Source: Pelargonium x hortorum (Eukaryota > Streptophyta > Magnoliopsida > Geraniales > Geraniaceae). From it: a DNA stretch of 64,000 nt. Shown in pieces: positions 1 to 11,480 of this stretch. The translations under genes were made by a program, and so were the position numbers. Positions within the stretch are counted from its first letter, which is position 1. Each line of letters starts with the position of its first letter. The stretch spans positions 186,001 to 250,000 of the forward strand of contig JAYMTJ010000002.1 in NCBI GenBank assembly GCA_036897525.1, written 5' to 3'. The notes beneath the pieces were generated by a model. It made no database searches. It was not told where the DNA came from and saw only the letters and a list, made by a program, of their open reading frames with translations.

Positions 1-3000
1 AATGTCGAGAATCCTTGAACTAACTTTTTAAACTGAATATTTCTCATTGTTCTGCTTGAATTTAAGGGCTGGCTAACTTACCCCTCATGTAAAGAATTGT
101 TAATACCGTTTCTTAACTTAAGCAGAGCCCTTTTAATTAAAATTGGATTTTGTAAACTATAAATATCAACTAAAGTCTAAGACCTTTCTACTTAAATAAC
201 TATGGATCTTACAGGAAATCTTCTTGTATAACAGTTCTTAGAACTTGCCCCTTCTGTGAAATGAAATCCCTTTTTTGTTATGGATAGCACCTGATTATAT
301 ACAAATAATGTAACATTCCTTTTCTTTTCTTTTGTTTGATTAAGCTCCCTTTACTTATTTATTATTTTATAAATTACTACAACCTTTTCTTTTGTGTCAA
401 TAACTTATGTTAAGCCGGGTTTATATTTATACGTTTGACTAGTAGTAGAACTGAAGAAAACCATCACCAGCAGACAAAAAAAACTGAGGTAGAAATATAA
501 CTAAACCGCAACTCAGGCAGGTACAGATGAGAAGCTTAAACCGACTCTAAGGCTCGTGAATACCACAAGATGAATTAAATACCAAATATCACAAGGAACC
601 TTGCAAGATAGAGAATACTTTTGCATTACGAAATGGAGTATCTAGGAATTAATTCTGATTTTTATAAGCTTGTAAAACCCCAGTAAGTAGTGAATTACTA
701 GATCCTTATAGGGTTCTTTCTGGTGATTAAAGTCTCAGTTCCGTAAAACTTCTGTAGTGTTAATATAGTTTAGAAGGAGTATCTTTACAAGCGGGGTATA
801 TAGTACAGTACTCTTAGACTTAAACTAGAGGCTTCCTATATATTTAGGGGTGTAAAAGGATATACTTACTAGAATTTATGCAAACATGAAGAGGTATCCC
901 TATTCTATGAAAGGCGGGCAAGTTTTAATACTAAATTTAATACCTTGCGAAACAATCTTTTATAAGGATAACCCCACTTTTTTTGTTTTGTCATATTTTT
1001 CTTGTTAAACGGGTAAATTAAAGTAAAGGGTTTTGCGACAGGAGTTCTATTTGTTCAGTTTAATTCTGAAAGATTCTTTTTTTGATACCGCGAAACTCTT
1101 CTTGGTGGACTAGGGCCCCGCCCATAATCGTGAGAAAGCCTAAAGTTCTAAGCTAAGACCGGGATATGCGAATCCAGATTAAAAGAAAAATTTCTTAGGA
1201 GAGCCCAGGTTAAAAAAAGGATTCAATTCTTGTTATACAGTTCTCAGTCATCTAAGGTAAGGAGGAAACAAAGGAGTCCATTCTCTCTGAATTGTGTACT
1301 AATTGTGATGGAATCGCGCGGGGGAGTTACTAATCACGTAGATAATAGAGTTTCAAATAGTTTAAGTAGTTCAATTTGACCATCCTTTTCCGAGACCTCT
1401 TAATAGATAAGAAACTCGCAACTTCTTATTTGTAGGAATCAACAGGAATTAGTAGTTTACCAATCTGTGATTTCTTTCCTCTTCGAGCCTGTTAACAACA
1501 CCTCTGATTATTTATTCTAATTAGAGCTTCCTTCATACCTCTTTTCTAAACCCGGTAGTAATTTGTATTTGATATCGTAGGTTCAAGGTCTATTTTAGTT
1601 TAGAGAAAGAAATTCTAGTCATTTATTTTTATAAAACCTGAGCTACTCCAGCCTCTGTTAGAGAAAATGCTAGCTTAGTAATCTTCGTAAGCGCTTACCC
1701 TTAGGATTGGGTAATTCAGGTCATCAGTCTGGGTCGAACTAAAAAAACTAAGGAGTAGCGTTCTGTGAAAGTGTCTTACTCCAATTAAATTATTAGTTAG
1801 AGCCTTGAGAATGTTTCTATTTAGAGTTTTTTTTGTTCAACTGTAATGACAGGTTTTCTTAGTCTTAAGAGCTATAACTACTTTTGTAGCTTGACTTTAA
1901 ACTCATACCTTGTTTCAATATACCAACGTCTAGACTCTGTATCTTAGTCTCTTATATGTCTTCTTAGCCGTACCCGGTATTCCATTCCCACTTTATTTGA
2001 TTGAAACTTTGCTTGCGCACCTCTCCCAATCTATTTCTTATATTTAGTAAACTTCCTTACTTATGAGACCTATACTTGTACTTGTTTTCTTATACATACA
2101 TACTACTTATGCCTTTCTTATCTTAGCCACACCTTTTTAGACCTCAGTAATGTATAAGAGTGCCCCATATAAATGCATTTTACAATACTAGAATAGAATA
2201 GAGAAACAACTGCATACTAAAACTTCTACTACAAACAAGGAAAGAAGAAGGAAATGTGCGCATTAAAAAAAAAGGGCATAAGTTAGCGCACAAAAGTAGC
2301 CGAATTAGACCCTCCTTATGCTATACCAGACTTGTAACAAGCCTTATGAATTGTGTAAACACTCAGGAAGAAGAAATAGCCTATTCCTCGATCAAGGCTG
2401 GGAACTCACTAAGCAGCGTAAACCAAACCACTATTAACAAAATTTCCATTTTAAGGGGGTCTTTTGTTCTCCTGCTACGGGGGCCCCTTACTAAACATAA
2501 TGAGAATTGGCAATTTCAGGCTTATCAAAAAAGCAAGGGTGCCCTAGATTAATTTCCTACCTTTCGCTGGTGTAAGTCAAAAATATATATAGCAATTCTC
2601 CATCAACCGCAACTTGTCTTAATTCTTCCTCTAGAGAAAGCACTCAAAAAACGCTATGTCCCCTGTAAGTAGTAATAGTAATGGAATGGAAGTCTATAAA
2701 AAAAAGCTCTCTTAACCCTAGCTTGAGACCTTGTATAAATAAACGCGTTGTAGAAAAGAATTTAGATGGAGATTGCTCTTTTTCCGTTCCGGTTACAAAG
2801 CTGTTGATAGGTATAGTAATCCAGAGTTATGCATAGAATTTATCCTTAATAGGAGTTGCAGCCCTACAGTAGTCCCTTAAATTTCAGAGTAGTTATTAGT
2901 TTTAGCAATTACTTTCTCCCGACTTTTATGCCATGGGGTGGCTTACTAAAATTAGAGTAAAGGTGGAATAAACGGGTAGTAAGTGTATCCTTACTCTCTT
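1..3000. other. AT-rich spacer, no gene recognised
   Basis: No RNA gene or convincing protein gene is visible. The longest open frames are under 100 codons and match nothing known. Short G/C clusters sit in an A/T background, for example the near-palindrome at 2479-2487 (five G then four C) and a similar one at 1113-1119. Confidence 0.6.
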
Positions 3001-3026
3001 AAGTGACACCCTAAAGAGTGTCACTT
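3001..3026. repeat. perfect 9-bp hairpin with 8-nt loop
   Basis: AAGTGACAC at 3001-3009 is the exact reverse complement of GTGTCACTT at 3018-3026, with an 8-base loop between them. Stem-loops of this kind mark mRNA 3' ends in plant mitochondria, but there is no recognised gene on either side. The stem is seen directly; any role is inference. Confidence 0.7.
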
Positions 3027-4235
3027 GTTATCAATCCCTCCAGATTTCATGGGTATTATACTTTATTGTCAATGTGTACTTCGGTCTTTGAGTGGATTTT
3101 AGTTAATACTAGGTTTTGGTTATGTCTGGAGTAAGCTGTGGGGTTTCTACTAGAAAGGACGGTCTTTAGTAAAGACTTAGATAACATCAAGTTACAAAAT
3201 ACATTACAGACAGGAACAAGGTAGGTAAACCAGAACACTTTATTTTAGCAGGATTTTTTTTTTATTAGTAACTTCTTAAGTATCTCTCACTCAATTTGTT
3301 CTATCGGGATAAAGTCATGTGCAATTTATACAACTTATAAGTAAGTATTTCTAGCTGTGTAAGAAAATAGGTAATATAGTTTAGGGGTCTCCCCTCCCTA
3401 AATGAAAGAATTAAAGGGTATAATAAATGAAATGACCTTTTTAAAGTTTAAAGAACTGAGTTGTAGGATAGTAACCTAGTAAAATGAAAAGATTCATTTT
3501 TCCCTTTCTATAAATTTAACTTCTTTTTTTGTTACGTCCCTGATTCCCTAACTCTAGACTACAGTATCTGGTGTAAGCAGGTCCGCAAAAGCTATACTTT
3601 ACCAAGGAACTCTTGTACCGCTTCACTTGTTATTGAAAAAAAACCTACGTTCAAAATTCTTGTAGAATAGACATACCATAACTCAACTTTGTACTTTCTA
3701 AACTGCGCTTTATCCTCTTTTTGTATTTGGAATAATGTTGTATCCCACGCAAAGTTTAGATTAGAAATATAATATGAGATCCAAGAAAAAAAAAAGTACT
3801 TCACTATTCGCAGAGGTGCCCATAAAGGGGAAAGATATCCTAATTTGTTTGTTTAAAACAGGAATCCTTGTAGTATACCCGGTTACAATAGCAACAAAAG
3901 CAACAAAACTGTTTATGCTTGTATTTTGATCTAAAGCGCGCTTTAATAAAGCCCTAATACTAACTTTTAAAGGCCCTATTTCCCGGGATTCTTGTTGTGT
4001 TTGATATTAAGTCATTCTATTTACTTCTTTTCATTTTTCAAGAGTCAAGTTTACCAAAGTACTCGAGCTAACCTATATAGCTAATCTATCTATACCTATC
4101 CAAGCTAAGTAGGTGTGGAGCCCTAAACTCAACGTTGATGAGTAGATCCGAAAATAAAGTTCCATTAAAGAGAAACTTGTGAGAAAGAAAGAACCTTAAC
4201 TACTGTAAACTAAGATACTATAAAGAAAGAACAAT

Positions 4236-5120
4236 CTATAAGAAAGAGTAATCAAACTTTTCAAATTCCTTCTTTTGGAACTTGTAAATAAAAAAAGATT
4301 CTGTGTTAGATAAGATAAAGTTAGATAAGGGAATAAAAACTATAAGCAAGACAGCCGAGGTGCGCTCCCAATAAGGTAGAAAGACAGAGAAAGAATTGTT
4401 TGTGAAAAGCAAAGATAGAAAACTCTTAAGATAAGCCCAAGTCAGGAAATTACGACCTGGTTTGAAAAAAGAACCGCCCCTAATCCAGCCTTTATTCGAT
4501 ATTAGAGAAACCCCACGAGTGGTCCCCATGCTTTTACGTGCCTTCACAATCTCGGCTAGCTCTATCACTCGTTTCCGAGATATGCTACCAAAAGCAAAAA
4601 ACTCTCGCCGGTAAAAAAAGATAGAAAGAGGTCCAAAGCCCTTCTTTAAACCAATTTCCAAATCTCCTAAACCAGAAAATAAAGAAACGAGAAGCTGCCT
4701 TGATTGAGAAGAGTGCTCGTCAAGTTGAATCCAACTGATACCAATAGCATAAGAAAAGCCCTCGTCTTGACTCCCTTCGCAAATTAGAAAAGATTGAATT
4801 TGTAACTCTTTGGAAAGAGCACTGTAGAGTTCTTGAGGACCGATCGCTGCTCCTGAATTTCTCAGAAAGAGAAGAGCATACCTTATCGTATCTTCTCGTC
4901 CCACACTCTTTTCGGACTTAACCACTGAGCTCGAGAATTCACACTCGGTCAGTTTCGACTGAGCAGACCCAAACCATAAATTGAGAATCTGGGTTTTGTA
5001 TTTAAAACCCAGAAAAACTCCTAACAAAAAGGATAAGACAAAGTAACAGCATGTTATTAAAGCACTTAGAAAATTCGTGTAGAGAGCATCTGTCATTTCA
5101 ATTTTCAGAGGCATTTTCAT
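4236..5120 (-). CDS. orf294, unassigned putative membrane protein
   Basis: This is by far the longest open frame in the window: 294 codons from ATG to TAG, where background frames rarely pass 100. It is also G+C-richer than the flanking spacer, as functional sequence would be. The first ATG is taken as start; Met3 and Met9 are alternatives. The protein begins with a short polar stretch and a strong hydrophobic segment at about residues 13-39 (ends GVFLGFKYK). A mixed soluble-looking middle follows (about 45-215), with a basic stretch near 182-202 and a glycine-rich GWIRGG motif near 211-216. A second hydrophobic region covers about 225-272, and the lysine-rich tail ends EFEKFDYSFL. I do not recognise the family. 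It lacks features I would expect of atp4, atp8, sdh3, sdh4, mttB, ccm proteins or maturases. Hydrophobic lineage-specific frames are common in plant mitochondria and some are chimeric, sterility-associated genes; that is only an analogy. No neighbouring gene suggests a role. Confidence 0.55.
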   Translation of the reverse strand: MKMPLKIEMTDALYTNFLSALITCCYFVLSFLLGVFLGFKYKTQILNLWFGSAQSKLTECEFSSSVVKSEKSVGREDTIRYALLFLRNSGAAIGPQELYSALSKELQIQSFLICEGSQDEGFSYAIGISWIQLDEHSSQSRQLLVSLFSGLGDLEIGLKKGFGPLSIFFYRREFFAFGSISRKRVIELAEIVKARKSMGTTRGVSLISNKGWIRGGSFFKPGRNFLTWAYLKSFLSLLFTNNSFSVFLPYWERTSAVLLIVFIPLSNFILSNTESFFIYKFQKKEFEKFDYSFL

Positions 5121-5477
5121 TTCAAAGTTTTAAGGATTATCTCCCTAAGCACTGATATAGGAAAGATGGAAAGATTCAGCAGGGGATTCCGTTCAAAGAT
5201 CCGTCTGCTTATAGAAATAGAGATAAATAAAAAACAGGTCATTATAAAGTAAGTTTCCTTCGTAGAAATCAGTGTTTTTGATTACCCCTTAATAGGATAA
5301 AAGAGAAACAGTAAAAAAGGCCTCCATAATTGGTTGCGCGGAAATGTTAGAACTTCCAGACGACATTACAGATTACATTACACGTCTATTCTCTGAAACA
5401 AGTAATGACTTTCTGAACTCATATTTGGATTAGCTGTACCTCTGTATTTCGTAAGGTATAAACCCAAAACTAGTAAT

Positions 5478-5548
5478 TATAAGTTGAGATTAGAACAGTG
5501 AGTCGTCAACACGAATGCCGCGGGTTCGAGTCTACTGTCCTAAGGACC
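5478..5548 (+). pseudogene. tRNA-Asp(GUC)-like relic, copy 1
   Basis: The D-arm remnant, a GTC anticodon inside TCGTCAA, and the T-arm GCGGGTTCGAG follow the plastid-type trnD layout. The anticodon stem pairs only in part (GTG/CAC) and no acceptor stem forms. The 20 bases at 5500-5519 recur exactly at 40554-40573. Most likely a decayed gene. Confidence 0.45.
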
Positions 5549-8500
5549 TAAATCCGCTTATTTCAGAGAGTTTCCCTTTTTTGTTTTTGAAAAAACTGTG
5601 TGGTAATCCAAGCAAGAGCAAAGTTTAGTTCACTACTTTAAATAAATATAAGGACTCAACTAGGAAAGGAATAAACTATCTTATGCTCTTAACAGTTATT
5701 TATTTGTTACTAAAGTCTAGTAGAAGGGGTCAGCTTCCTAATATATACAACATATAGGGTACATCAAGCTTGAGACAGATTAGTATTTTACAATTTTGGA
5801 TACCTTGTTCTTAATAGGAGATATACTATATAATGTTATAATAGGCTATAATCTCACATTCTCCTAAATTAGAGCTACCATATTAAATCGAATAACTGTT
5901 TATTTGCATAGATATGGAGTCCCATGATTTGTAAAAAAACTAATCAGTTCTTTACTACTGACCAAGAACCTGAGTTATTACTCCAGCGCAAGTTCATATA
6001 GATGGGCTAGAGTAGCGGGGCTAAAAGAAACAAGATTCAGAAAGATATCAAAAATAGAGAAAGGCTCCGTGGGCATGCCTAGGGTTTCTCGTTACAAAAA
6101 AAGGGTAGTACATTTATTTACCCAAATAACTATTTAGAAACAAAAAGAAAAAAGGACACGCATCGATAAAGTACGCTCTCCTGTACGCCACACCTCCTTA
6201 GCAAAATATAACACCCGAACTCATTTTATACTTTAAGTCCACTTCTTATCTTATCCTAGGAATCCTGGAGTAAATATCTAACAAAGACTGCCGTGTGCCA
6301 TTCATTTTCCTGAATTCCCCAAAAAAAGAATTTCTTACGCAAGTATAGCCTGTCAACTTCAAGTTCTCTTACCTTTTTAACTTTAGATCCCTATTTAAAA
6401 GCACCGCCGTTCCCCCTCTTGGTTTATGTTTGTACACTAATAGAAGTTCCAGCACTCGTAAATTTCCATCTAATTTCAGAACAAAAGACTCCTTTTCAGG
6501 GTATTCCTCATATAAACTGGAGAATACAATCAAACCATAGGATCCGGAATATAAGTTTAGTAACCAACACCAAAAGGTTCTTCATCTAATAAGAAGGTAC
6601 TTGGTTTTTGGACATTGCAACTCTTATATTTTCACGAGGACTCGGATAGAGATTCCCGAAAACTAGGGAATTTATTGAATTAAGCCAGCTTACAGAACTT
6701 CTGTAATAAGTACCAGTTCAAACAAGAGTGTAACTACGACTTGAACCCTGTACCGATGAGAGGCCTTTACAATGAAATAGATACTACCCGTCTCCAAAAG
6801 AGATTGTTACCAACCTATCTTCCCCTTCTCTTTGTTCAGAACTATAACTCTTTCTTCCTTTGTTTCAGGAATAGTACTAACATTAGAACCACCGGCATCG
6901 GATCAAAATGACTTATGCTATACCAAAGAAATGAGATAGCTCGATTATAACCTGTGCGCATAACCAAAATTGACTTGACTAATGCCCTAACTTTTCGTTG
7001 CAATAAAGTTATCCTGGGTATCTACCAAATACCCGATTTCACTCACAAATAGCTTATAGAGTACTTGTAAAAAGAAGGGTTGATTTCAAGGTATTTATAT
7101 AAGCGATTTCCTTTCTACTTTTTCTCAATTCTTTCTTGCTTTCAGAGCGGTAAAGGGAATGTTTAGGATGCACAAGATTTCATTTCTGTTATATGGGTAG
7201 GCAATTGCTAAAGTAGAAAGAGACTCCAAAATTGTTTCCAATTATTCTCACTATAGTGTATGATTGGCTATCTTTCTTGGGTTTATTCTAGTGTAAGGAT
7301 TCCCTTCCTTTGTATGCGCTTCTGGAAGAATGGATGGCTATCATTTTATTTGTAGTCTATTTGGTTGATAGGTATGAACTAAGTTATTCTTAGCTTCTTT
7401 TTAGAGAGTAGCGCTAAAGCTTTGAATATGCGTGACTCATGTCGTGTAAGAGGCCTTTTCCAGGGATACCTAGTTGACTAATTGAAGATAGCCCAAGTAT
7501 AAGTTTGAAAATCCTTTCTCAAGTTTCCTTTGTCTTTGGGGATAAGTAGTTAGGATTCTAACGGTTTTGTTTGCGAGTTTCTAGTAGAATGCTCTCAGTA
7601 GTGCGCGATTTAAAGAGCTCAGTTTCAGTCGTACATCAAGGAGTCGATTAAGTGCGAGGTGTTTGAAGGGTTCTTCAAATTCCCGAGTAGTAGGTCTCTA
7701 TAAGGTTTGGGATCTAAGGTTTAGTTTTCATATAGGGTCTCTTGTTCATAGTGCTGATTTCTATAATAGATTCCTGTCAAAGGGTCACATGTCAGGGTTT
7801 CCTAGTTAGCCAGCGTCTTGATACGCTCTTAACAACCGCCCGTGGGAGACCTTTTTCTCTCATTCAGTATTAAGGCCATACATTTAGGAGCCATAAATAT
7901 AGGTTCTTGTCTTTTGAATGAGTAGCCGCCTGGTTTAATAGTTCAAAGTCATCGGGATTCTAAAGGCGGTCTTTCTTTCTCCTTATTACTGCTTTCTAAG
8001 CAGCCTTTTCAGTATTCATTGTAGATTCCTTGTTATATAGGTAGGATAAAAGAGACACAGAAATGGAATGAAAAAGAAAAGAAACAAGTATTTAGAGTAA
8101 GGACAGGTAAAAGGGGCATAGAGCAGTGCTATGGGGATTCCTCTTTTTTTTTATCAAAGCAGCAGGCAAAAGTAATTTAAACCACCCTAGTTATAAGAAT
8201 TTCCTTTCTAGGATTTAGGGCTGAGTTTCTTAGTATTTTTCTGAAGTCTACTCATAAGATAAGTATAAGAAAAAGAAAGATAGCTAGCTAAATTCAAGTA
8301 GGAAAAGCTTTTCAAAAAAGAGGAGATAAAGATTCTCAACTAAAGCCCTATTCACTTTTCTTAACTAACGAGGATTAAATAAAGAGTGTCTATAACCCCT
8401 TTCAACTTGTATATAAAATAAACCTCTTAATGGCATATAAATTGACTCAATAGATCTCGGTTCTATTTGGGATTGGGGCAACTCCCGTATTAGAATAAAG

Positions 8501-8664
8501 AATAAGGGGTCTCTTTCAAAATGGATAGAAATTTCAAACTATGACTCAAACGAGAATCAGGACTCATCCACGTAGATCTCTTGGCTAGCTTATTAAAAAT
8601 TTCTTATTTTAAGTGCTTTACCTTCTCTCGGTCTATAGCATAAGAAGAAACTTCCTTTCTTTCA
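5549..8664. other. AT-rich spacer
   Basis: No recognisable gene, no long open frame and no obvious repeat. The composition is the same as the rest of the spacer, with scattered G/C clusters. Confidence 0.6.
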
Positions 8665-8740
8665 TGTAACGGATCCGCGACTCGAACCTTGACGTTTAAT
8701 CCATGAGATTCCTTCTCTTATTGTCTATGCTGAATAGGTT
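8665..8740 (-). pseudogene. tRNA-fMet(CAU)-like relic
   Basis: Read on the minus strand, AATC and GATT flank a CAT anticodon, as in an initiator-type anticodon arm. A T-loop GGTTCGAGTC follows at the expected distance. The acceptor stem is not convincing and the D-arm is eroded. Identity as fMet is inferred from the CAT anticodon and the spacing. Confidence 0.4.
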
Positions 8741-8869
8741 AACTGTATTACCTGTACTTCTTTTTGTACTTATTGTATTGTAGCTACCAATTAGTTGAGT
8801 ATTAGATTATACTGGTTAGATTAGAGGTTATAAGGGTTGTTTTTCTTTAAGTTATATTACTCAATGTCC

Positions 8870-9012
8870 TATTGAGCTTATCGATAGGGAGAGAACAAGC
8901 TTAGAGAAGTTTAGATAGTTTTTTCTCTTACCGACTGAAGCGTCAGCGAGGAAGGTTAATTCTATATGGTAGTTACCTTATAGTATATGCATGCTCTATA
9001 ACACCAACACCA
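8870..9012 (-). repeat. degenerate repeat core, inverted copy
   Basis: The reverse complement aligns over about 150 bases with 10768-10930. The centre, containing CTGACGCTTCAGTCGGTAAG, is essentially identical in the two copies. It is the only minus-strand member of a six-copy family and makes an inverted repeat with array 1, with about 1.8 kb between the arms. Confidence 0.75.
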
Positions 9013-9204
9013 GCTTCGAATTCTTCTGACCTAGACTTCTTTTACTTGCCTTTTGAAAAAGGACTCCTACTAAAACTTAAAAAATTTGAAAGGAAGGTAG
9101 TTTACAAACGAATTAGATAGAACAATCCCCAAGTTACTATCCAAAATGCTTTTTTTTGCAGTCTAGGTACCCATTAAGGCGGTTCTAATTTAAGATATTT
9201 AACA

Positions 9205-9232
9205 GGGGTTAATTATATAAATTCTTGAGTTA
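9205..9232 (+). repeat. 28-base exact direct repeat, copy 1
   Basis: This block, beginning GGGGTTAATT and ending TTGAGTTA, recurs base for base at 13505-13532. In both places an AGTTTAACAACA-like stretch follows within about 40 bases, so a larger ancestral unit was duplicated. Confidence 0.75.
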
Positions 9233-9654
9233 TTCTTTTTTCTAAAAGAATCAAAGTGGATTTAGTTTAACAACAAGACATAAGCTACAGCTACAACAGG
9301 AAGAATACACTCTCTCTAGTTTGCCGCTAACTCCTTTACTAAGATCCTGGTACAGATAGCTCATACAAAAGCAAGTCAAGTGTAAATCAAAGCAACAACT
9401 AATCTTTTCATTTACTGCAAATCCCCAGAGCCTTTTCTAAATTATAAGTTACTCACAGGGAGAAGACCCCTCTTCAAACCCCCCCCTTCAAATTCTCCTT
9501 GCTTGGAACAGCTCTCTTATACTTACTCCCGAATTGGAAAACCTATAGAGGAACCTGGCAACCCCAGAGTGTACCTTTCACCTTTCAATTAAGAAACTCT
9601 GGACAAAGGGGGACTAAAGACAAGAAAACTCAAGGAATTACCATAATATTATAT

Positions 9655-9685
9655 AAAACTCACTACAAGGCTATTTAAATGCACT
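9655..9685 (+). repeat. direct repeat, copy 1 (ends of a ~660-bp period)
   Basis: AAGGCTATTTAAATGC here recurs at about 10329-10344. Similar A-rich sequence surrounds both copies, and AAGATATTTAACA lies at about 9192 and again at about 10390. The blocks belong to the same degenerate repeat field as array 1. Confidence 0.6.
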
Positions 9686-10279
9686 AAAAAGCAAGCAAGT
9701 TTTCCCGCCAAGTAAGGAAGGTGATTCCTAATTGAAGCCTTTTACGTTCGTTTTAAAAGATATTTATAGCTACTTAGATTAGAAAAATGATACCAGGAAA
9801 ACTCTATCCTGCTTACACTAGACCAAGTAAAGAAGAAAACACTTATTGCCCTGCTTAGCCGCTCTGCTTTAGGAATTGGAACCGCAGGAAGCTTATAAGA
9901 AGAAAACTGCTTACATTCAATCAACTAAACACTTTCCGGTAAAAGACAAAGTAAGTAGATTTACAGATGAAATCAGACAATGCCCATCTTTATATCTAGA
10001 ATGCTGTTTATTTGTTGTTTGGGTACTAAGTAATGTGTGTCTACGTTTCGACTTTTTAGCAGGGTTTTTTAGAGATTTATTGAGTGGCTTACCGTCTCCT
10101 TCTAATCCATCTAAGGCTAAACCCCCGGTACTGAGAAAAAAAGGGGGAGGCATAAGAAGAGTAATAGGCCTTCAAAGACGCTATACTTAGACTTCCGATT
10201 CAGTTTCTATACTCCTAAACGAGAAACCTAGAGAGTAACAAATCTCTTAAAGCAAGAACAAAAACCAAATAAGGGAAAT

Positions 10280-11480
10280 TTTAGTACAACAAAGATAGAT
10301 TATTACAACAAAAACTAAAATGAATTGTAAGGCTATTTAAATGCTATAAAATGCAAGTTGGTCTACTCAGTAAGGTGTTTGGTACATTTAAGATATTTAA
10401 CACTGGTTATGCTCTATTTTTAGGTTGCTTACCTTTTGAGAGGGAATCTATAATTCTATAATAAAGAATCAAAAGGTAATACCTCAATAAGAAAAAGAAA
10501 GAAAAAGAAACAAATACAATAACTATAAAAAGAAGCTATAACCCCATTAAAACAATACTAACTACATTAGTTACAGTCAGCACCCATTAGCCCATAAGAC
10601 AAGCCCGCTTACTACCCTATTCTAATTCTAAAATTCCTCTCCTTTCTCTCTTACTAAAAAGGAAGATCCTAAAAAACTAAGACAGCTCAGAAAGAAATCT
10701 AAGTAAGTAATCTGTTTGAAGAAGTCAGAAAACAAAGCAACAAAGAAATAGAAAGAAAAGAAGTCTATGGTGGTTATCCTAGTGCACGGATACACAATCA
10801 GGTAACTACCTACACAGCTAACCTTCCTCGCTGACGCTTCAGTCGGTAAGAGAAGACACGATCTAAACTAAAACTCTCTAAGCTCCCCACTCATTACTGA
10901 TAAGCTCCATAGACAAGAGTAATAAAGCTTAGACAGAACTACTTATATGTTTACCTAAAACTGCCCGGGAAAGAAGAACAACCCATATACAACAAACACT
11001 ATATATTACTACTCATTAAGTAAGACATATAAACTCTAAGAGTATAATTAATATAACTACGATTACTATAAGAATCTAGCTCCAGGCTTCAGGAAACCTT
11101 AACAACAAGAGTACAAGGAAAGGAATCCAGGTACCGGTATAACCCTAGCTCTACTACTAACCCCCCTATAGGGAATCTTCTCCTAGCAGCTCTAGCTCTA
11201 ATAAATCTAGCTTTAGCAATACAACAGATACAGAATCTAATCAAGCAAGAAGTAAAAAGCAATACAAATCCAAATCAAACAAAGAAAACAAGTAAGTCAG
11301 AAAATCAAGAAGAAAGGAAGTCTATAGTTGATGTTGCCATAGTGCATGCGTATTCAGGATACTACATTAATGAGTTAACCTCCTTTACTTCGTGCCAGTC
11401 AGGAACAAAGACACTATCTTCTCCCAGCTAAGCATATCTACTCCCAAACGATAAAGACAGAAGACAAGAGTAATAAATCT
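10280..11480 (+). repeat. degenerate tandem array 1
   Basis: Two copies of the repeat core (about 10768-10930 and 11322-11476) lie about 550 bases apart. A second module lies between them (about 11105-11237), containing GAATCTTCTCCTAGCAGCTC. Each core runs from a GTGCAYG-like element through TAACCTCC/TTCC and the CAGTCGGTAAGAG-type centre to an ACAAGAGTAATAAA end. The second core is strongly eroded at the centre. Purine-rich AAGAAA/AACAAAG tracts link the modules. There is no open reading frame. The same order of modules is seen in array 2 at 40.7-41.9 kb. Confidence 0.7.

Noticed and set aside
9876-10190. 104-codon plus frame with an opposing 78-codon frame
   Set aside because: It sits in the degenerate repeat field, has no recognisable motif, and the two strands give frames over the same bases.
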